Notes under the pieces: generated by a model
The model's input: only the letters and a program-made list of their open reading frames with translations
What the model was told of the DNA's origin: nothing
Database searches by the model: none
Shown: piece after piece, positions 8,107-18,962 of the stretch
How the letters are laid out: each line of letters opens with the position of its first letter
Numbering within the stretch: the stretch's first letter is position 1
From: Roseiarcus sp963836695
Lineage (GTDB): Bacteria > Pseudomonadota > Alphaproteobacteria > Rhizobiales > Beijerinckiaceae
Direction: 5' to 3'
Assembly: GCA_963836695.1 (NCBI GenBank)
Contig: CAWIKX010000014.1
Span: 62,001-126,000 of the forward strand
Length of the DNA stretch: 64,000 nt
Position numbers and translations under genes: made by a program

Positions 8107-8859
8107 TCAGGCTGCGGCCTGTGAGCGGCGCAGCCATTGGTCAAGATCGATGTGACCGAGGTGCGCTTCGCCCAGCGGCACGAGCGAGCGCTCTTCAACT
8201 CGGGCGCCCCAATACGGCGCCTGAGGGTCGCTCACCACCTCCCGCGGATCGCCGATCGCTTTCAGATAGCGAGCCACGATCTCATTGAAGGGAGCCCGTT
8301 CCGGGCCGGCAATCTCGACAATGCCATTTCGCGGCTCTGCGAGCGCCGCCTCGGCGACATTGGCGGCGACGTCATCCGCCGCGATGGGCTGAAACAGCAC
8401 GGGCGGAAGCCTGACTGTGTTTCCGGAGGCGCTCGAATCGGCGATGCCGCGGAGAAATTCCATGAACTGGGTCGACCGCACGATCGTGTACGGAATGCCC
8501 GAAGCTTCGATCAATTTCTCCTGGGCGACCTTGGCGCGGAAATAGCCGTTGTCGGTCCGATCGATTGCCACGATTGAGAGTGCGACGTGGTGCCGGACGC
8601 CCGCCGCCTCCTCGGCTGGGAGAAGATTGCCCTCGGAAGTCTTGAAGAATTCCAGCACGGCTTTGTCTTCGAACGAAGGTGAATTGGCGAGATCCACTAC
8701 GACCTGCGCGCCTACCAGGGCGTCGTCGAGCCCCTCTCCGGTGAGCGTATTGACTCCGCTCTGGGGGGAAGCCGCGACCACCTGATGCCCGCGCTGACGT
8801 AAGATGGTGACGGTCTTGGAGCCGATCAGGCCGGTGCCGCCGATCACTACGATTTTCAT
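8107..8859 (-). CDS. NmrA-like NAD(P)-binding protein
   Basis: A 250-residue atypical short-chain dehydrogenase. The GGTGLIGS nucleotide loop lies at residues 7-14, followed by YFRAKVAQEKLIEASGIPYTIVRSTQFMEF. The catalytic YxxxK is replaced by YFRAK, as is common for the SDR_a5/NmrA group, which act as NAD(P)H sensors or reductases. It is divergent from the CadC-like regulator at 9054 with a 194-bp shared promoter region, which makes it a plausible target of that regulator. Confidence 0.88.
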   Translation of the reverse strand: MKIVVIGGTGLIGSKTVTILRQRGHQVVAASPQSGVNTLTGEGLDDALVGAQVVVDLANSPSFEDKAVLEFFKTSEGNLLPAEEAAGVRHHVALSIVAIDRTDNGYFRAKVAQEKLIEASGIPYTIVRSTQFMEFLRGIADSSASGNTVRLPPVLFQPIAADDVAANVAEAALAEPRNGIVEIAGPERAPFNEIVARYLKAIGDPREVVSDPQAPYWGARVEERSLVPLGEAHLGHIDLDQWLRRSQAAA

Positions 8860-9053
8860 GGGCTTCTAGCCTCCGTTTGGTTCCACGAGCGATGGCTAAC
8901 GGTGACTGAAGCCCGCCTCAGAGTCCTTGCGGCGAGCTCGAATTTGGCTTGAGCGTCGCTTGAAATTCTGTCCAAAGTGCCCGGGCGCTGTCGATCGCGG
9001 ACTGGATCGAAGACCGACCGGCCCGCCCTCGCCCGGCGCGATGGGAGCGGCGC

Positions 9054-10643
9054 GTGCAATACGTGTTCGGCGAATGTGTGCTCGATCCCGACCGTCGCGA
9101 GCTCTCGCGCAGCGGCGAGGCCGTCGCCGTCGGGCCTCAGGTCTTCGATTTGCTCATCTGCTTAATCGAGAACCGGGATCGGGTCGTCAGCAAGGATGAA
9201 CTGTTTGATGACATCTGGCGCGGCAGAACAATCTCCGAGTCAACCTTGGCCAGTCACGTCAATTTCGCGCGCAGGGCCCTGGGCGACACGGGCGACGAAC
9301 AGCGCTTCATAAGGACAATCTCGCGCAAAGGATTTCGATTCGTTGGCGACGTTCGCGAAATACCGTCGCCAAGCGCGGTGAAGTCGAAAGGAGGCGAGAC
9401 CGACCCAGGCGCATTGAATGTCGTTTCTTCGGGCGAAGTGGCGCTGCCCGACCAACCATCGGTCGCGGTCTTGCCGTTTCTCAATCTGAGCGGCGATCCG
9501 GATCAGGACTATTTTGCAGATGGGGTGGTCGAGGACATCATCGGAGCGTTGTCGCGCATGCGATGGCTGTTCGTCATCGCGCGCAATTCGAGCTTCACCT
9601 ACAAGGGCCGCGCGGTCGACGTGAAGCAGGTCGGGCGAGAGCTCGGCGTCCGCTACGTGCTCGAGGGCAGCGTCCGCAAGGCGGGGAATCGAGTGCGCGT
9701 CACAGGGCAGCTCATCGATGCGGCGGCGGGCGCGCATCTCTGGGCGGAGCATTTCGATAGCACGTTGGACGACATCTTCGATTTGCACGATGAACTGGCG
9801 ACAAGCGTCGTAGGCGCGATCGCTCCGCAGCTCGAGCGTGCGGAGATTCAGCGCGCAAAACACAAGCCGACCGAGAGGCTCGACGCCTACGACTATTACC
9901 TGCGCGGCATGGCGAGCTTTCACCGGGGTGACAGAGAAGGCATGAGCGCCGCCCTGTCGCTGTTCTATCAGGCGATTGAGCGCGATCCTGATTTTGCGTC
10001 GGCTTATGCGATGGCTGCGGCCTCGCTTTTCTGGAGCAAGTTCAACGGCTGGGTTGCCGATCGCTCGCAAGCGATGTCTGAAGGCGCGCGATTAGCCCAT
10101 CGCGCGATCGAGCTCGGCAAGGATGATGCTGTCGCTCTTGCCCGCGGAGGACACGCGCTGGCGAATTTCGTAGGCGACGTCGACGGCGGCATTGCGCTTA
10201 TCGATAAGGCTTTGCTCCTTAATCCAAATCTGGCAGCCGCCTGGTTCCTCGGCGGCTTCGTGCAAATCATGCGGGGCGAACCCGACAACGCCATTGAACG
10301 GCTGGCTTACGCCATGCGCTCGAGTCCTCTCGATTCCGAAATGTATCGAATGCAATGCGGAACGGCGCTCGCACACTTGTGCGCGGGTCGCTTCGACGAG
10401 GCGGCGCCTTGGGCCGAGAAGGCGTTGAGAGACCTGCCAAGTTTTCTCATCGCGGTCTGCATCATTGCGGCAAGTCATGCGTTCGCCGGCCGAAGGGATG
10501 AAGCGCGGCGCGCGATGCGGAACTTGCGCCAGCTCGATCCCGAGCTTCGCCTCTCCAATCTCAAGGATTGGCTGCTCTTCCACCGGCCCGAATATCTCGT
10601 CGCCTTGACAGAAGGTTTACGGCGAGCGGGGTTGCCTGAATGA
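9054..10643 (+). CDS. CadC-type HTH / TolB-like / TPR regulator
   Basis: A 529-residue protein with three parts. Residues 1-100 are an OmpR/CadC winged helix (FGECVLDPDRRELSR, DELFDDIWRGRTISESTLASHV). Residues about 135-270 are a TolB/FlgO-like fold (SVAVLPFLNLSGDPDQDYFADG, VLEGSVRKAGNRVRVTGQL). Residues 290-520 are TPR-type helices (A-x-A-W-F-L-G-G, LDSEMYRM). No membrane segment is seen, unlike CadC. The architecture is frequent in Bradyrhizobium-type genomes, often fused to cyclase domains. Its divergent neighbour is the NmrA-like gene. Signal unknown. Confidence 0.88.
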   Translation: MQYVFGECVLDPDRRELSRSGEAVAVGPQVFDLLICLIENRDRVVSKDELFDDIWRGRTISESTLASHVNFARRALGDTGDEQRFIRTISRKGFRFVGDVREIPSPSAVKSKGGETDPGALNVVSSGEVALPDQPSVAVLPFLNLSGDPDQDYFADGVVEDIIGALSRMRWLFVIARNSSFTYKGRAVDVKQVGRELGVRYVLEGSVRKAGNRVRVTGQLIDAAAGAHLWAEHFDSTLDDIFDLHDELATSVVGAIAPQLERAEIQRAKHKPTERLDAYDYYLRGMASFHRGDREGMSAALSLFYQAIERDPDFASAYAMAAASLFWSKFNGWVADRSQAMSEGARLAHRAIELGKDDAVALARGGHALANFVGDVDGGIALIDKALLLNPNLAAAWFLGGFVQIMRGEPDNAIERLAYAMRSSPLDSEMYRMQCGTALAHLCAGRFDEAAPWAEKALRDLPSFLIAVCIIAASHAFAGRRDEARRAMRNLRQLDPELRLSNLKDWLLFHRPEYLVALTEGLRRAGLPE

Positions 10644-11972
10644 TCACCGAGAGCGGCCCGCTGCGGAACGCGGCGCTTGCTGTTCCTGCATAGCCGTCTG
10701 TTTCGTCGGCGCCGTCTCCGGCAAAGTCGCCAGGACCGGCAGGACCAGGACAGCGACCACGGCGATCATGGCGCCGGGGACCATTGTCGAGCCGGTTCGT
10801 TCCGTGAGCACCTGGGCGACATAGGGGGTGAGGCCGCCGAAGATGGCGGTCGCCGTCGTCGCTCCAAGCGCCAGGCCGCTGATGCGGCCTTCGCCGGGGA
10901 ATTGTTCGGCGGTCGTGATCGCGCCGACCGCGCTGACCCCGCCGGCGACGCCAGCCAGGATCAGAGCCCCGATGAGCGCGTAGGAAGGCGAGCCCGTCGC
11001 CATCCAATAAAAGAGCGAAACAGGCAGGACCGCGCTCAACGCGCAGAGCGAGATCAGAACGGGTTTGCGGCCAAGCCGGTCAGACAAGATACCGGCAAAA
11101 GGCGTGACGACGATGACCGCGATCGCGGCGGCTGTCGAGAGCCTGAGCGACTCGCTCTCATTGAGCTTTCCGACTGAAACCAGGAATGCCGGCACGTAGG
11201 TGATCCCGACATAATAGGTGATCGATCCCAAGCCGGAGATGGCGAAGGCCCTCAGAATGCCGAGGCGAAATTTGGTGAGCGCGTCCAGCAACGGACGCTT
11301 GGGCACGGTCCCGCTCGCCAGCTGCCGTTCGAAGTCCGGCGATTCCTGCATGGTCGTGCGGGCGATCCCCACGCTCCCCGCGAGAAGCGCGCCGACCAGA
11401 AAAGGGATGCGCCAACCCCACGCCTCCAAACTTGCGGAGCTCATCGAGCCCACGGTCACCAGACAGACGCCGACCGCGAACAGGCCGCCGATCTCGCTGG
11501 ACGCAGAGGCCATCGAAGCAACCAAGCCACGCCGCGTGCGAGGCGCGCCCTCAAGCAGGTAGGCGACAACCGCGTTGTACTCGCCCCCGACAGAAAACCC
11601 CATGACGCAGCGCAGGATGAACAGGAGCCAGCCAGCCGTGGCGCCGGCTGCCGCGTAGGTCGGCAGCAAGGCCGTGCCGAGCATCGTCAGCGTCATGAGC
11701 GCGACGGACAAGAGCATCGTGCGGCGCCGCCCGAACCGATCTCCGATATGGCCAAAGAAAATGCCGCCGAGCGGGCGCAAAAGATAAGCGATTGCGAATG
11801 CGGCGAGAGTCGTGGTGAGCGCCGCCCCGCCGGGCCCGAAGAACACCCGCGAAAGCACCGTCGCGAGGTAAAGGTAGAGGGTGAAATCGTACCATTCCAC
11901 CACCGTCGAGAAGGCCGCGACCGCGATCGAGGCTCGAGACATGGTCTTCTGCGGGGGCTGAGAGTTGGTCAT
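10644..11972 (-). CDS. MFS transporter, MHS (proline/shikimate-like) family
   Basis: A 442-residue permease with about 12 membrane segments. The metabolite:H+ symporter signature is present: VVEWYDFTLYLYLATVLS near the start, LLRPLGGIFFGHIGDRFGRR between segments 2 and 3, and GFSVGGEYNAVVAYLLEGAP. The start is taken at the ATG at 11972; a TTG four codons upstream is also possible. Likely substrates are dicarboxylates, shikimate or betaine-like acids. It ends immediately after the stop of the convergent CadC-like regulator (no gap). Confidence 0.9.
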   Translation of the reverse strand: MTNSQPPQKTMSRASIAVAAFSTVVEWYDFTLYLYLATVLSRVFFGPGGAALTTTLAAFAIAYLLRPLGGIFFGHIGDRFGRRRTMLLSVALMTLTMLGTALLPTYAAAGATAGWLLFILRCVMGFSVGGEYNAVVAYLLEGAPRTRRGLVASMASASSEIGGLFAVGVCLVTVGSMSSASLEAWGWRIPFLVGALLAGSVGIARTTMQESPDFERQLASGTVPKRPLLDALTKFRLGILRAFAISGLGSITYYVGITYVPAFLVSVGKLNESESLRLSTAAAIAVIVVTPFAGILSDRLGRKPVLISLCALSAVLPVSLFYWMATGSPSYALIGALILAGVAGGVSAVGAITTAEQFPGEGRISGLALGATTATAIFGGLTPYVAQVLTERTGSTMVPGAMIAVVAVLVLPVLATLPETAPTKQTAMQEQQAPRSAAGRSR

Positions 11973-12384
11973 TCGGGGCGGCAACTCTCAAGACATCTCG
12001 TGCTCTTCGCCCGCCGGGGCGCCGGCTCCATTCGGAGGGAACGCAGGTCGCATCAAACGGCTCGACGATAGTCCCCGCGGAAGCCTGCACCGCGCCGGCT
12101 GCTTTTACGTCGAGACCCGTCGTCGGCCTAGCGCTGACCATCGGTCGCACGACGACCTCCGGGTTCTTCCCCTTCCCCTTCCCGTTTTTGACGGACGATC
12201 TCGCGACGAAGCTGCGAACTGCTCTTCACTCCTCGCGCCGAGTAAAAAAGTTTCTTGGAAAGGCGATTTTAAAGCCTTTCCAAATTGTAAAACTGTGCTA
12301 GCAATTAACTGTTACCTGAGGGCATAAGTGGGGAGTCGACCCCAGCTTAGCTCCTCCGAAGCAATTTCTTTGGGAGGCGTTCTC
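11973..12384. promoter_or_regulatory. Divergent intergenic region with hairpin 12255-12283
   Basis: This 412-bp region separates the MFS gene from the surface-protein gene. Base composition drops to AT-rich after 12230. A perfect 10-bp inverted repeat, TTGGAAAGGC / GCCTTTCCAA, with a 9-base loop lies at 12255-12283, 102 bp before the surface-protein ATG. It could be an operator or a structured leader. GGGAGG at 12372-12377 is the ribosome site for the downstream gene. Nothing else is recognised. Confidence 0.4.
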
Positions 12385-14909
12385 ATGACCACTTTTTCCA
12401 ATTGGAATAATAGCGCTGGCGGGTTGTTTAGCACCTCGCATGATTGGTCGCCGATTGGCGTTCCGAACTCGGGAAGTTCCGATGCGAACCTTCCCACGCT
12501 ATCCCAAGCCTACACGGTAACAAGCGACCTGAATGACACCCTCGACTTTCTTGACGTGAACGCCAACGCCACACTGGCGATTACCGGCGGCACGTTCTCG
12601 GTTGTTTCCACAGCCCATACATTTTCCAATGTGTATAATTTCGGGGCAATTACTGTCGGAGCGGCCTCGACGCTACAGCTAGGGGCGAGCGTGTCCGGCG
12701 ACAGCACGGAGATCAACGGTCCGGGAACTGTCCCGTGTCTGGCACGGGAAGCACGCCCGGCACGATAGCCACCATGCAGATCAATGCGCCCTTCATGGGC
12801 CTCTATGGCGGCGCGCAAGTCACGGTCACCGCCAACGGACAGATTCTCGGCTCGACGACGGGCCTTACCGACTTTCAGATCCACGACGCCACCATCTTTG
12901 GCGGCGGCTCCATCGGCAACGCGGGAACGCGCCTGCCGGAGACGGCCTGTCGCTCACTGTCACCGCGCTCGGCACGATCAACGCCAACGGCGGCCGGGCC
13001 ATGGTGCTGAAGACCGGCGCCAACGCGATCACCAACGGCGGCTTGATCGAGACGACGAATGTCGGCGGCCTGACGATCGATAGTCAGATGTTTCAGAACG
13101 GCAGACTGCTCGCCATGGGAACAGGCGCGCTGACAATCAACGGCGTCGAGGTTCAGGGACTGGGAAACGTCACGGCGAGCAACGTCGGGACGATCGTGTT
13201 GCACCATGGACAGTTGGCGATCGGCGGCCTCGTCAACATCGGTTCGGCGGCGGCGCCCGGCGGCACGCTGACCACGACCTCGGGGGACACGCTCGGCCTC
13301 CTCGCGAGCGCAGGCGATAGCTTCGCCGGCGCGGATGTGCTGAGCGCGGATATCAACAATTACGGCACAATATCTGTAGCCAACGATTTCGACGCTGAAT
13401 CTCCAACGCGACCATAACCAGTCCGAGCACGGGAACCTTGGCGCTCAACGGTTCGACCGGTCCGACAAAGCTGGAGATCTACGGCAGCGGCGCATCCGTT
13501 GACGGCGGCCTGATCCTTCTTTCCAACAGCGCGCAGAATTCGATCGTCAGCGACGGAGCCGGAACACAGTTCAGCAATCACAGCATCATTCGCGGCTCGG
13601 GGACCATCGGCGACGGATGGCTGCGTCTCTACAATTCGCCGGTTGGCAGGATTAACGCGAACCAGACCGTTGGCCTCACGATCGTCGCCGACGCGGCCGC
13701 CGTCACCGCTGGCACAGAAAACACGAATTACAACGCTGGCACTGTCGCGACGAGCGGTACGGGCGGACTGACGATCGACGGCGCGTTCAACAACGCGGGC
13801 ACTTTGGAGGCGATGGGATCCGGCGCGCTTATCATCAATGGCGAGAATCTCGCGACCAACCCCGGCGTGTTTAGCGGCGGGGGAATCGTCGAAGTCTTGG
13901 CAGGTGGTTCAATCATTCTCGAAAACAATGCCGAGATGACCTCAACAGGGTTATATCTCGATTGCCGCTGGGGGATTGATGCGGACCTCAAACGGGGACA
14001 CGGCCGACATTGTGGAAGACAATCTCATAAGCAGTGGGTCATTCAACGTCAGATTCGATTCGACTGCGATCTTGGAAGGGACGTGGCAGAATTCCGGCGC
14101 GGTGAACCTCAACGGCTCTGCCGCCGGCGCGGCGCAGATCGAAATCGAAGCGGGCAAGAACTGGACATTGTTGGACGCCGGCACAGTCACTCTCAACGGC
14201 TTTAGCGACTCGATCGTCAGCCAGGGAGCGGGGGCTGAACTGAGGAACCGCGGCAACACGATCCAAGGCGCAGGCACGATCGGCGACACAAATATGACGA
14301 TCGAAAACGATTTCGGTTCCACCATCAACGCGATGGTTGAGGGTTCCTCTAAGACACTCACGCTGGATGCGACCGCTTTCAATGCGGCGACGAATACGAC
14401 CTTCATCAGCAATGCAGGAACTGTGGAGGCGAGCGCCGGCGCCACGCTCGATATCGACAGCGCGATGTATAACTCGCAATATCTCATCGCCAATTCCGGA
14501 AGTACGGTCGATGCGCAGGACGCCGTCTTGGGGCCGGGCCTCTCGATTATAAGAGGCAACGGGTCGATGGAGTTCGGTGCAGAAGCCGACAATGATGTGC
14601 GTTACGCCCAGGGTTCCGGCGGACAGCTCATCCTTGACGATTCCGCCCAGTTCTTCGGCAACATCTACCAGATGACGGTTGGCGACTCAGTCGATCTCAG
14701 GGACTTCGCGTTCAACAGCGCCAACCCGTCGGCCATGAAGGTGGGCGGTGATTCCGGCTTCGGGACCCTCGACGGCGCCCTGCAGATCTCGAACGGAACG
14801 TCGTTAAGCTCGAACCTGTTTTTCGAGGGCAATTACTACGTCAGCTGCATGGGCTTTCAAGTCGGATGGCCACGGCGGCACGACGGTTACGCTCGCAGCG
14901 AATTCGTGA
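12385..14909 (+). pseudogene. Surface beta-strand-repeat protein, five frameshifts
   Basis: Conceptual translation gives a long Gly/Asn/Thr/Ser-rich protein of repeated short strands (LDVNANATLAITGG, NNAGTLEAMGSGALIINGE, EGTWQNSGAVNLNG). It ends with the hydrophobic, DGxGGT-bearing tail (SDGHGGTTVTLAANS) common to large secreted VCBS/autotransporter-like repeat proteins. The ATG at 12385 has a good GGGAGG site. The frame shifts near 12735, 12925, 13397, 13955 and 14850; the true stop after correction is TGA at 14907-14909. It starts MTTFSNWNNSAGG with no classical signal peptide, so type I secretion is a possibility. No secretion genes are adjacent. Confidence 0.75.
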
Positions 14910-15337
14910 CTGACCGAAAGCAGCGCAAGGTGATCCTGCGGCCTTGACTAGCGGGGCCCGAATCTTCCGCTGCTGAGTTTCCGGGGCCGGAGCTCTCGGG
15001 GTTGAGGCGGGCCGCCCCGTGCACTCTCGGGGAAACCTGTCACGAGTCCGATACGTTAGCCACGTATAGGGAGACCGCTCTCACCGACCTTCTGGGGGCA
15101 TGGGCCTCGCCCGGTTATTTCTCCCGTGTACGGGCGAGGCCGCTTTTCGTGCTAGCAGTCAACTCAGCCTTCATCGCGATCTGGATCGTTGGTGCACCCA
15201 GCGCCGTGATCGCCACGATGCGCGACCGAACCCCATCATGGTGCGGCCGGGAGTGCTAGGCGCGGTGCTTCGGAGAAATTGCCTAAGTCTCCGTCGCGCC
15301 GATCGCCGATGTTCGTATTAATTCTGCCGCTTAAGAC
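14910..15337. other. 428-bp gap without a recognised gene
   Basis: Short frames here (for example 15002-15259 plus) show no family features and no ribosome site. The only structure seen is the strong hairpin at 15103-15141. The start of the region repeats the phrase 'ggccggagctctcggggttgagg' style G-rich text typical of a decayed end of the upstream surface-protein locus. Confidence 0.4.
15103..15149 (+). terminator. Strong hairpin, terminator-like
   Basis: Perfect 11-bp arms GGCCTCGCCCG (15103-15113) and CGGGCGAGGCC (15131-15141) enclose a 17-base loop and are followed by GCTTTTCGT. This fits a rho-independent terminator on the plus strand, about 190 bp after the surface-protein stop, or the 3' end of an unannotated small RNA whose body would be 15050-15100. 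Confidence 0.45.
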
Positions 15338-15703
15338 CTATTTCACGCTTCTGAGCAGAGCCGCGCACGCCTGGGACACGCCGGAATCGGCGGTCTTGCT
15401 GCCAGGCATCACCGCCCACCCGCCTTTTTCGACATAGGCGGCCTGTTGCCACGTGTCAGTCTTCTTCAGGGTCGTCAGGTTCGTGGTCGCGTCGGCGCTA
15501 CGTTGGAACTGGTCGACGCAGATCGGCGCAACCGCGGCAACCACGGCGCTGCTTGCCGTATTGTCGGCGAGCGTCTTCGCCGAGCTTCCGAGCATCCACC
15601 CGCCCCAGCCGAAGCCGACGGCGACAGTCGCGACGACGCCGACGGCGACGCCTTGCAGGAGCCTCTTTAGGGAGTCTCCCTGGTACCAAACCACGTTTTG
15701 CAT
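15338..15703 (-). CDS. Hypothetical membrane-anchored protein, 121 aa
   Basis: The ATG at 15703 has a strong GGGAGGAG site upstream, so it is preferred to a longer frame from 15763. A short cytoplasmic N-terminus (MQNVVWYQGDSLKRLLQG) is followed by one membrane segment (VAVGVVATVAVGFGWGGWML) and a periplasmic domain with two cysteines (PICVDQF, SQACAALL). That layout is common in an uncharacterised family of Hyphomicrobiales. It lies 105 bp downstream of groEL on the same strand, behind a hairpin. Confidence 0.65.
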   Translation of the reverse strand: MQNVVWYQGDSLKRLLQGVAVGVVATVAVGFGWGGWMLGSSAKTLADNTASSAVVAAVAPICVDQFQRSADATTNLTTLKKTDTWQQAAYVEKGGWAVMPGSKTADSGVSQACAALLRSVK

Positions 15704-15721
15704 GAGCCTCTCCTCCCGATC

Positions 15722-15742
15722 GGGGCGGAAAAATTCCGCCCC
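15722..15742 (-). terminator. Hairpin after groEL
   Basis: GGGGCGGAA and TTCCGCCCC form a perfect 9-bp stem with a 3-base loop, about 65 bp past the groEL stop and just before the next gene. There is no T-run on the minus strand (a short TTTCT follows on the plus strand), so termination strength is uncertain. Confidence 0.45.
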
Positions 15743-15807
15743 TTTCTGAGTCTTGGGCGACACGTCGCAATGGAGCCGTCGCCGAGGCCCGGTCTTTTAC
15801 AGAGCGG

Positions 15808-17454
<1,647 letters not shown>

Positions 17455-17493
17455 TGGTCTGATTCCTTCAATTAACGAAAAATGGATTTGGTC

Positions 17494-17820
17494 TTAGGCG
17501 GCCTTCTTGGAGGTGGTCTTGGGGGCTGCCGCGCCTTCGATCACGCCCATGACGTCGGTCTCCTTCATGATCAGGAGCTCCTCGCCGTCGATCTTCACTT
17601 CCGTGCCCGACCACTTGCCGAACAAGATGCGTTCACCGGGCTTGAGCTCGGTCGGCGTGATCTTGCCATTCTCGTCGCGCCCGCCGGGTCCGACGGCCAC
17701 GACCTCGCCCTCTTGCGGCTTCTCCTTGACGGTGTCGGGAATGATGATGCCGCCCTTCGTCTTGGCGTCGGCCTCAACGCGACGGACGACGACGCGGTCA
17801 TGTAACGGACGAAATTTCAT
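17494..17820 (-). CDS. groS: Co-chaperonin GroES
   Basis: A 108-residue GroES: start MKFRPLHDRVVVRRVEAD, mobile loop KTKGGIIIPDTVKEKPQEG near residues 20-38, and GERILFGKWSGTEVKIDGEE. A Lys/Ala-rich tail ends TTSKKAA, longer than the E. coli protein (97 aa). The ATG at 17820 matches family starts and has GAAAGGAAA upstream. It is the first gene of the groESL operon. Confidence 0.98.
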   Translation of the reverse strand: MKFRPLHDRVVVRRVEADAKTKGGIIIPDTVKEKPQEGEVVAVGPGGRDENGKITPTELKPGERILFGKWSGTEVKIDGEELLIMKETDVMGVIEGAAAPKTTSKKAA

Positions 17821-17918
17821 GGAGCGTTTCCTTTCAGTCGAAGTTGCTTCGCCGGGCTCTGGAGCATCTGGCTCCGGCTCTCGACGGCAGACCGACAACG
17901 ACCGTTACATAGCGATGT

Positions 17919-17945
17919 TTGGCACTCATTGCAAGAGAGTGCTAA
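17919..17945. promoter_or_regulatory. CIRCE element (HrcA operator)
   Basis: TTGGCACTC - nine bases - GAGTGCTAA matches the CIRCE consensus TTAGCACTC-N9-GAGTGCTAA with one mismatch. It sits 99 bp upstream of groES, where HrcA represses chaperonin transcription until heat shock. A TATGTT-like -10 directly abuts it on the minus strand. Confidence 0.93.
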
Positions 17946-18517
17946 CATAGCCCTTGCTCGGGCGCGGATTTCCTCGATGAAGGCGGGCCTAGCGCGGCCG
18001 GGCTCCTGCAAGTGGAAGCTGCAGGCTTTTGGACTGAGCATCACTCTGGTCCCGCAGCCACGTCTCGCGGCGCGCCAACTTCCTGTGTCACCTGATGCAC
18101 GGGCGACATCGAATTGTAATAACATTGGAAAATCCGACTTGGCCAGAATTTTTATTGCCAAGAACAGAACCGGCTGCTAGTCTCATGCTGGGCCGAAATT
18201 GCTTCAGTTGCGGACAAGGCGATTGAACTCGAGGACGTGCAAGGACTGCTTGACGGAAAAGATGAGAGGCGCGCGGTCGAACGAACCACACAGAAAAGAC
18301 GAAATATCGATCGCGCCGGATTTTCTAATTGGAATCGGCTGTAACCCATTGAAAAGTCCCGATTCCAAAAAATAAACGCTAGTAAACGCTAGCACTTTTA
18401 CTAGCGTTTAGGCGCGTTTAACTGGCGTTTATGGGCGTTTAAGAGCGTTTATGGCAGCTCCTAACGCCCTCCCTGGACATGCAAAGCGGCTCAGCGAGGT
18501 CGGCGTGGGTGCGGGGC
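17946..18517. other. Intergenic region upstream of groESL
   Basis: A 572-bp stretch between the CIRCE element and the convergently positioned small secreted protein gene. Its first 390 bp show no convincing gene on either strand. From about 18320 it turns AT-rich and holds the structured repeat described at 18340-18451. No core promoter for another gene is evident. Confidence 0.5.
18340..18451 (-). repeat. Structured palindromic element, copy A
   Basis: Read on the plus strand: box TGTAACCCATTGAAAA (18340-18355), 17-nt spacer, two direct 10-mers TAAACGCTAG (18373-18392), 8-nt centre CACTTTTA, then inverted CTAGCGTTTA (18401-18410). Four further GCGTTTA units follow, ending at 18420, 18431, 18441 and 18451 (unit lengths 10, 11, 10, 10). 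Copy C at 27493-27594 has the same box, spacer length and 10-mers in the opposite orientation. Copy B at 25105-25190 has the same plan with other arms. AT-rich against a GC-rich background; function unknown. Confidence 0.9.
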
Positions 18518-18868
18518 CTAGTCAGCGAGCCGCTGCTCGAGCTCAGCGCGCGCCGCCGCGGTGCATATGCCGGCCTTCATGCCGTCTTTCGCCTTGTCGG
18601 GCAGGCTCATGAGCTTCGCCTGCCGCGCCTTGGCCTGCTCCCAGGCTGCGGTCTGCTGCGCCTCGGTCATCCCGATTTGCGCGAAATCCTTCTGATAGGT
18701 GGCGCGAATCTTGTCGTTGAGGTCCCACCCGCAGAGGTCGCTCTGGCCCATGAGATAACCGATGGACGGTCCGATCAGCGCCGCGATCGCATTGGGAACC
18801 GCGGCGCCAGCTGCGGAAACCGTGAGGCCGACCAGAAGAGCGCCGACGGCCGGGGCAAGGATTCGCAT
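18518..18868 (-). CDS. Secreted hypothetical protein, 116 aa
   Basis: The signal peptide is clear (MRILAPAVGALLVGLTVSAAG, cleavage near AAG-AAV). The mature part has two cysteines, one in LCGWDLNDKI and one in GICTAAARAE, that could form a disulfide, with helices rich in Ala, Gln and Lys between them. The start at 18868 has GGAG nine bases upstream. It lies downstream of era on the same strand, in the place where recO is found in many relatives. No domain family is recognised. Confidence 0.65.
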   Translation of the reverse strand: MRILAPAVGALLVGLTVSAAGAAVPNAIAALIGPSIGYLMGQSDLCGWDLNDKIRATYQKDFAQIGMTEAQQTAAWEQAKARQAKLMSLPDKAKDGMKAGICTAAARAELEQRLAD

Positions 18869-18962
18869 GATATCTCCAGATAAGGGGTGGAATACAGCAC
18901 AGTGTCGGAAGACCATCATCCTGTCAATCTTGGCGCCCTGGCCTGGCCTCCGGCTCGTCTTC

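Noticed and set aside
15050..15150. Degenerate yybP-ykoY-type manganese riboswitch
   Set aside because: AGGGAGACCG and GGGCGAGGCC only loosely recall it; the conserved loop sequences and a transporter downstream are missing.
15002..15259. 85-codon plus-strand frame
   Set aside because: No ribosome site, no domain, and it runs through the terminator-like hairpin.
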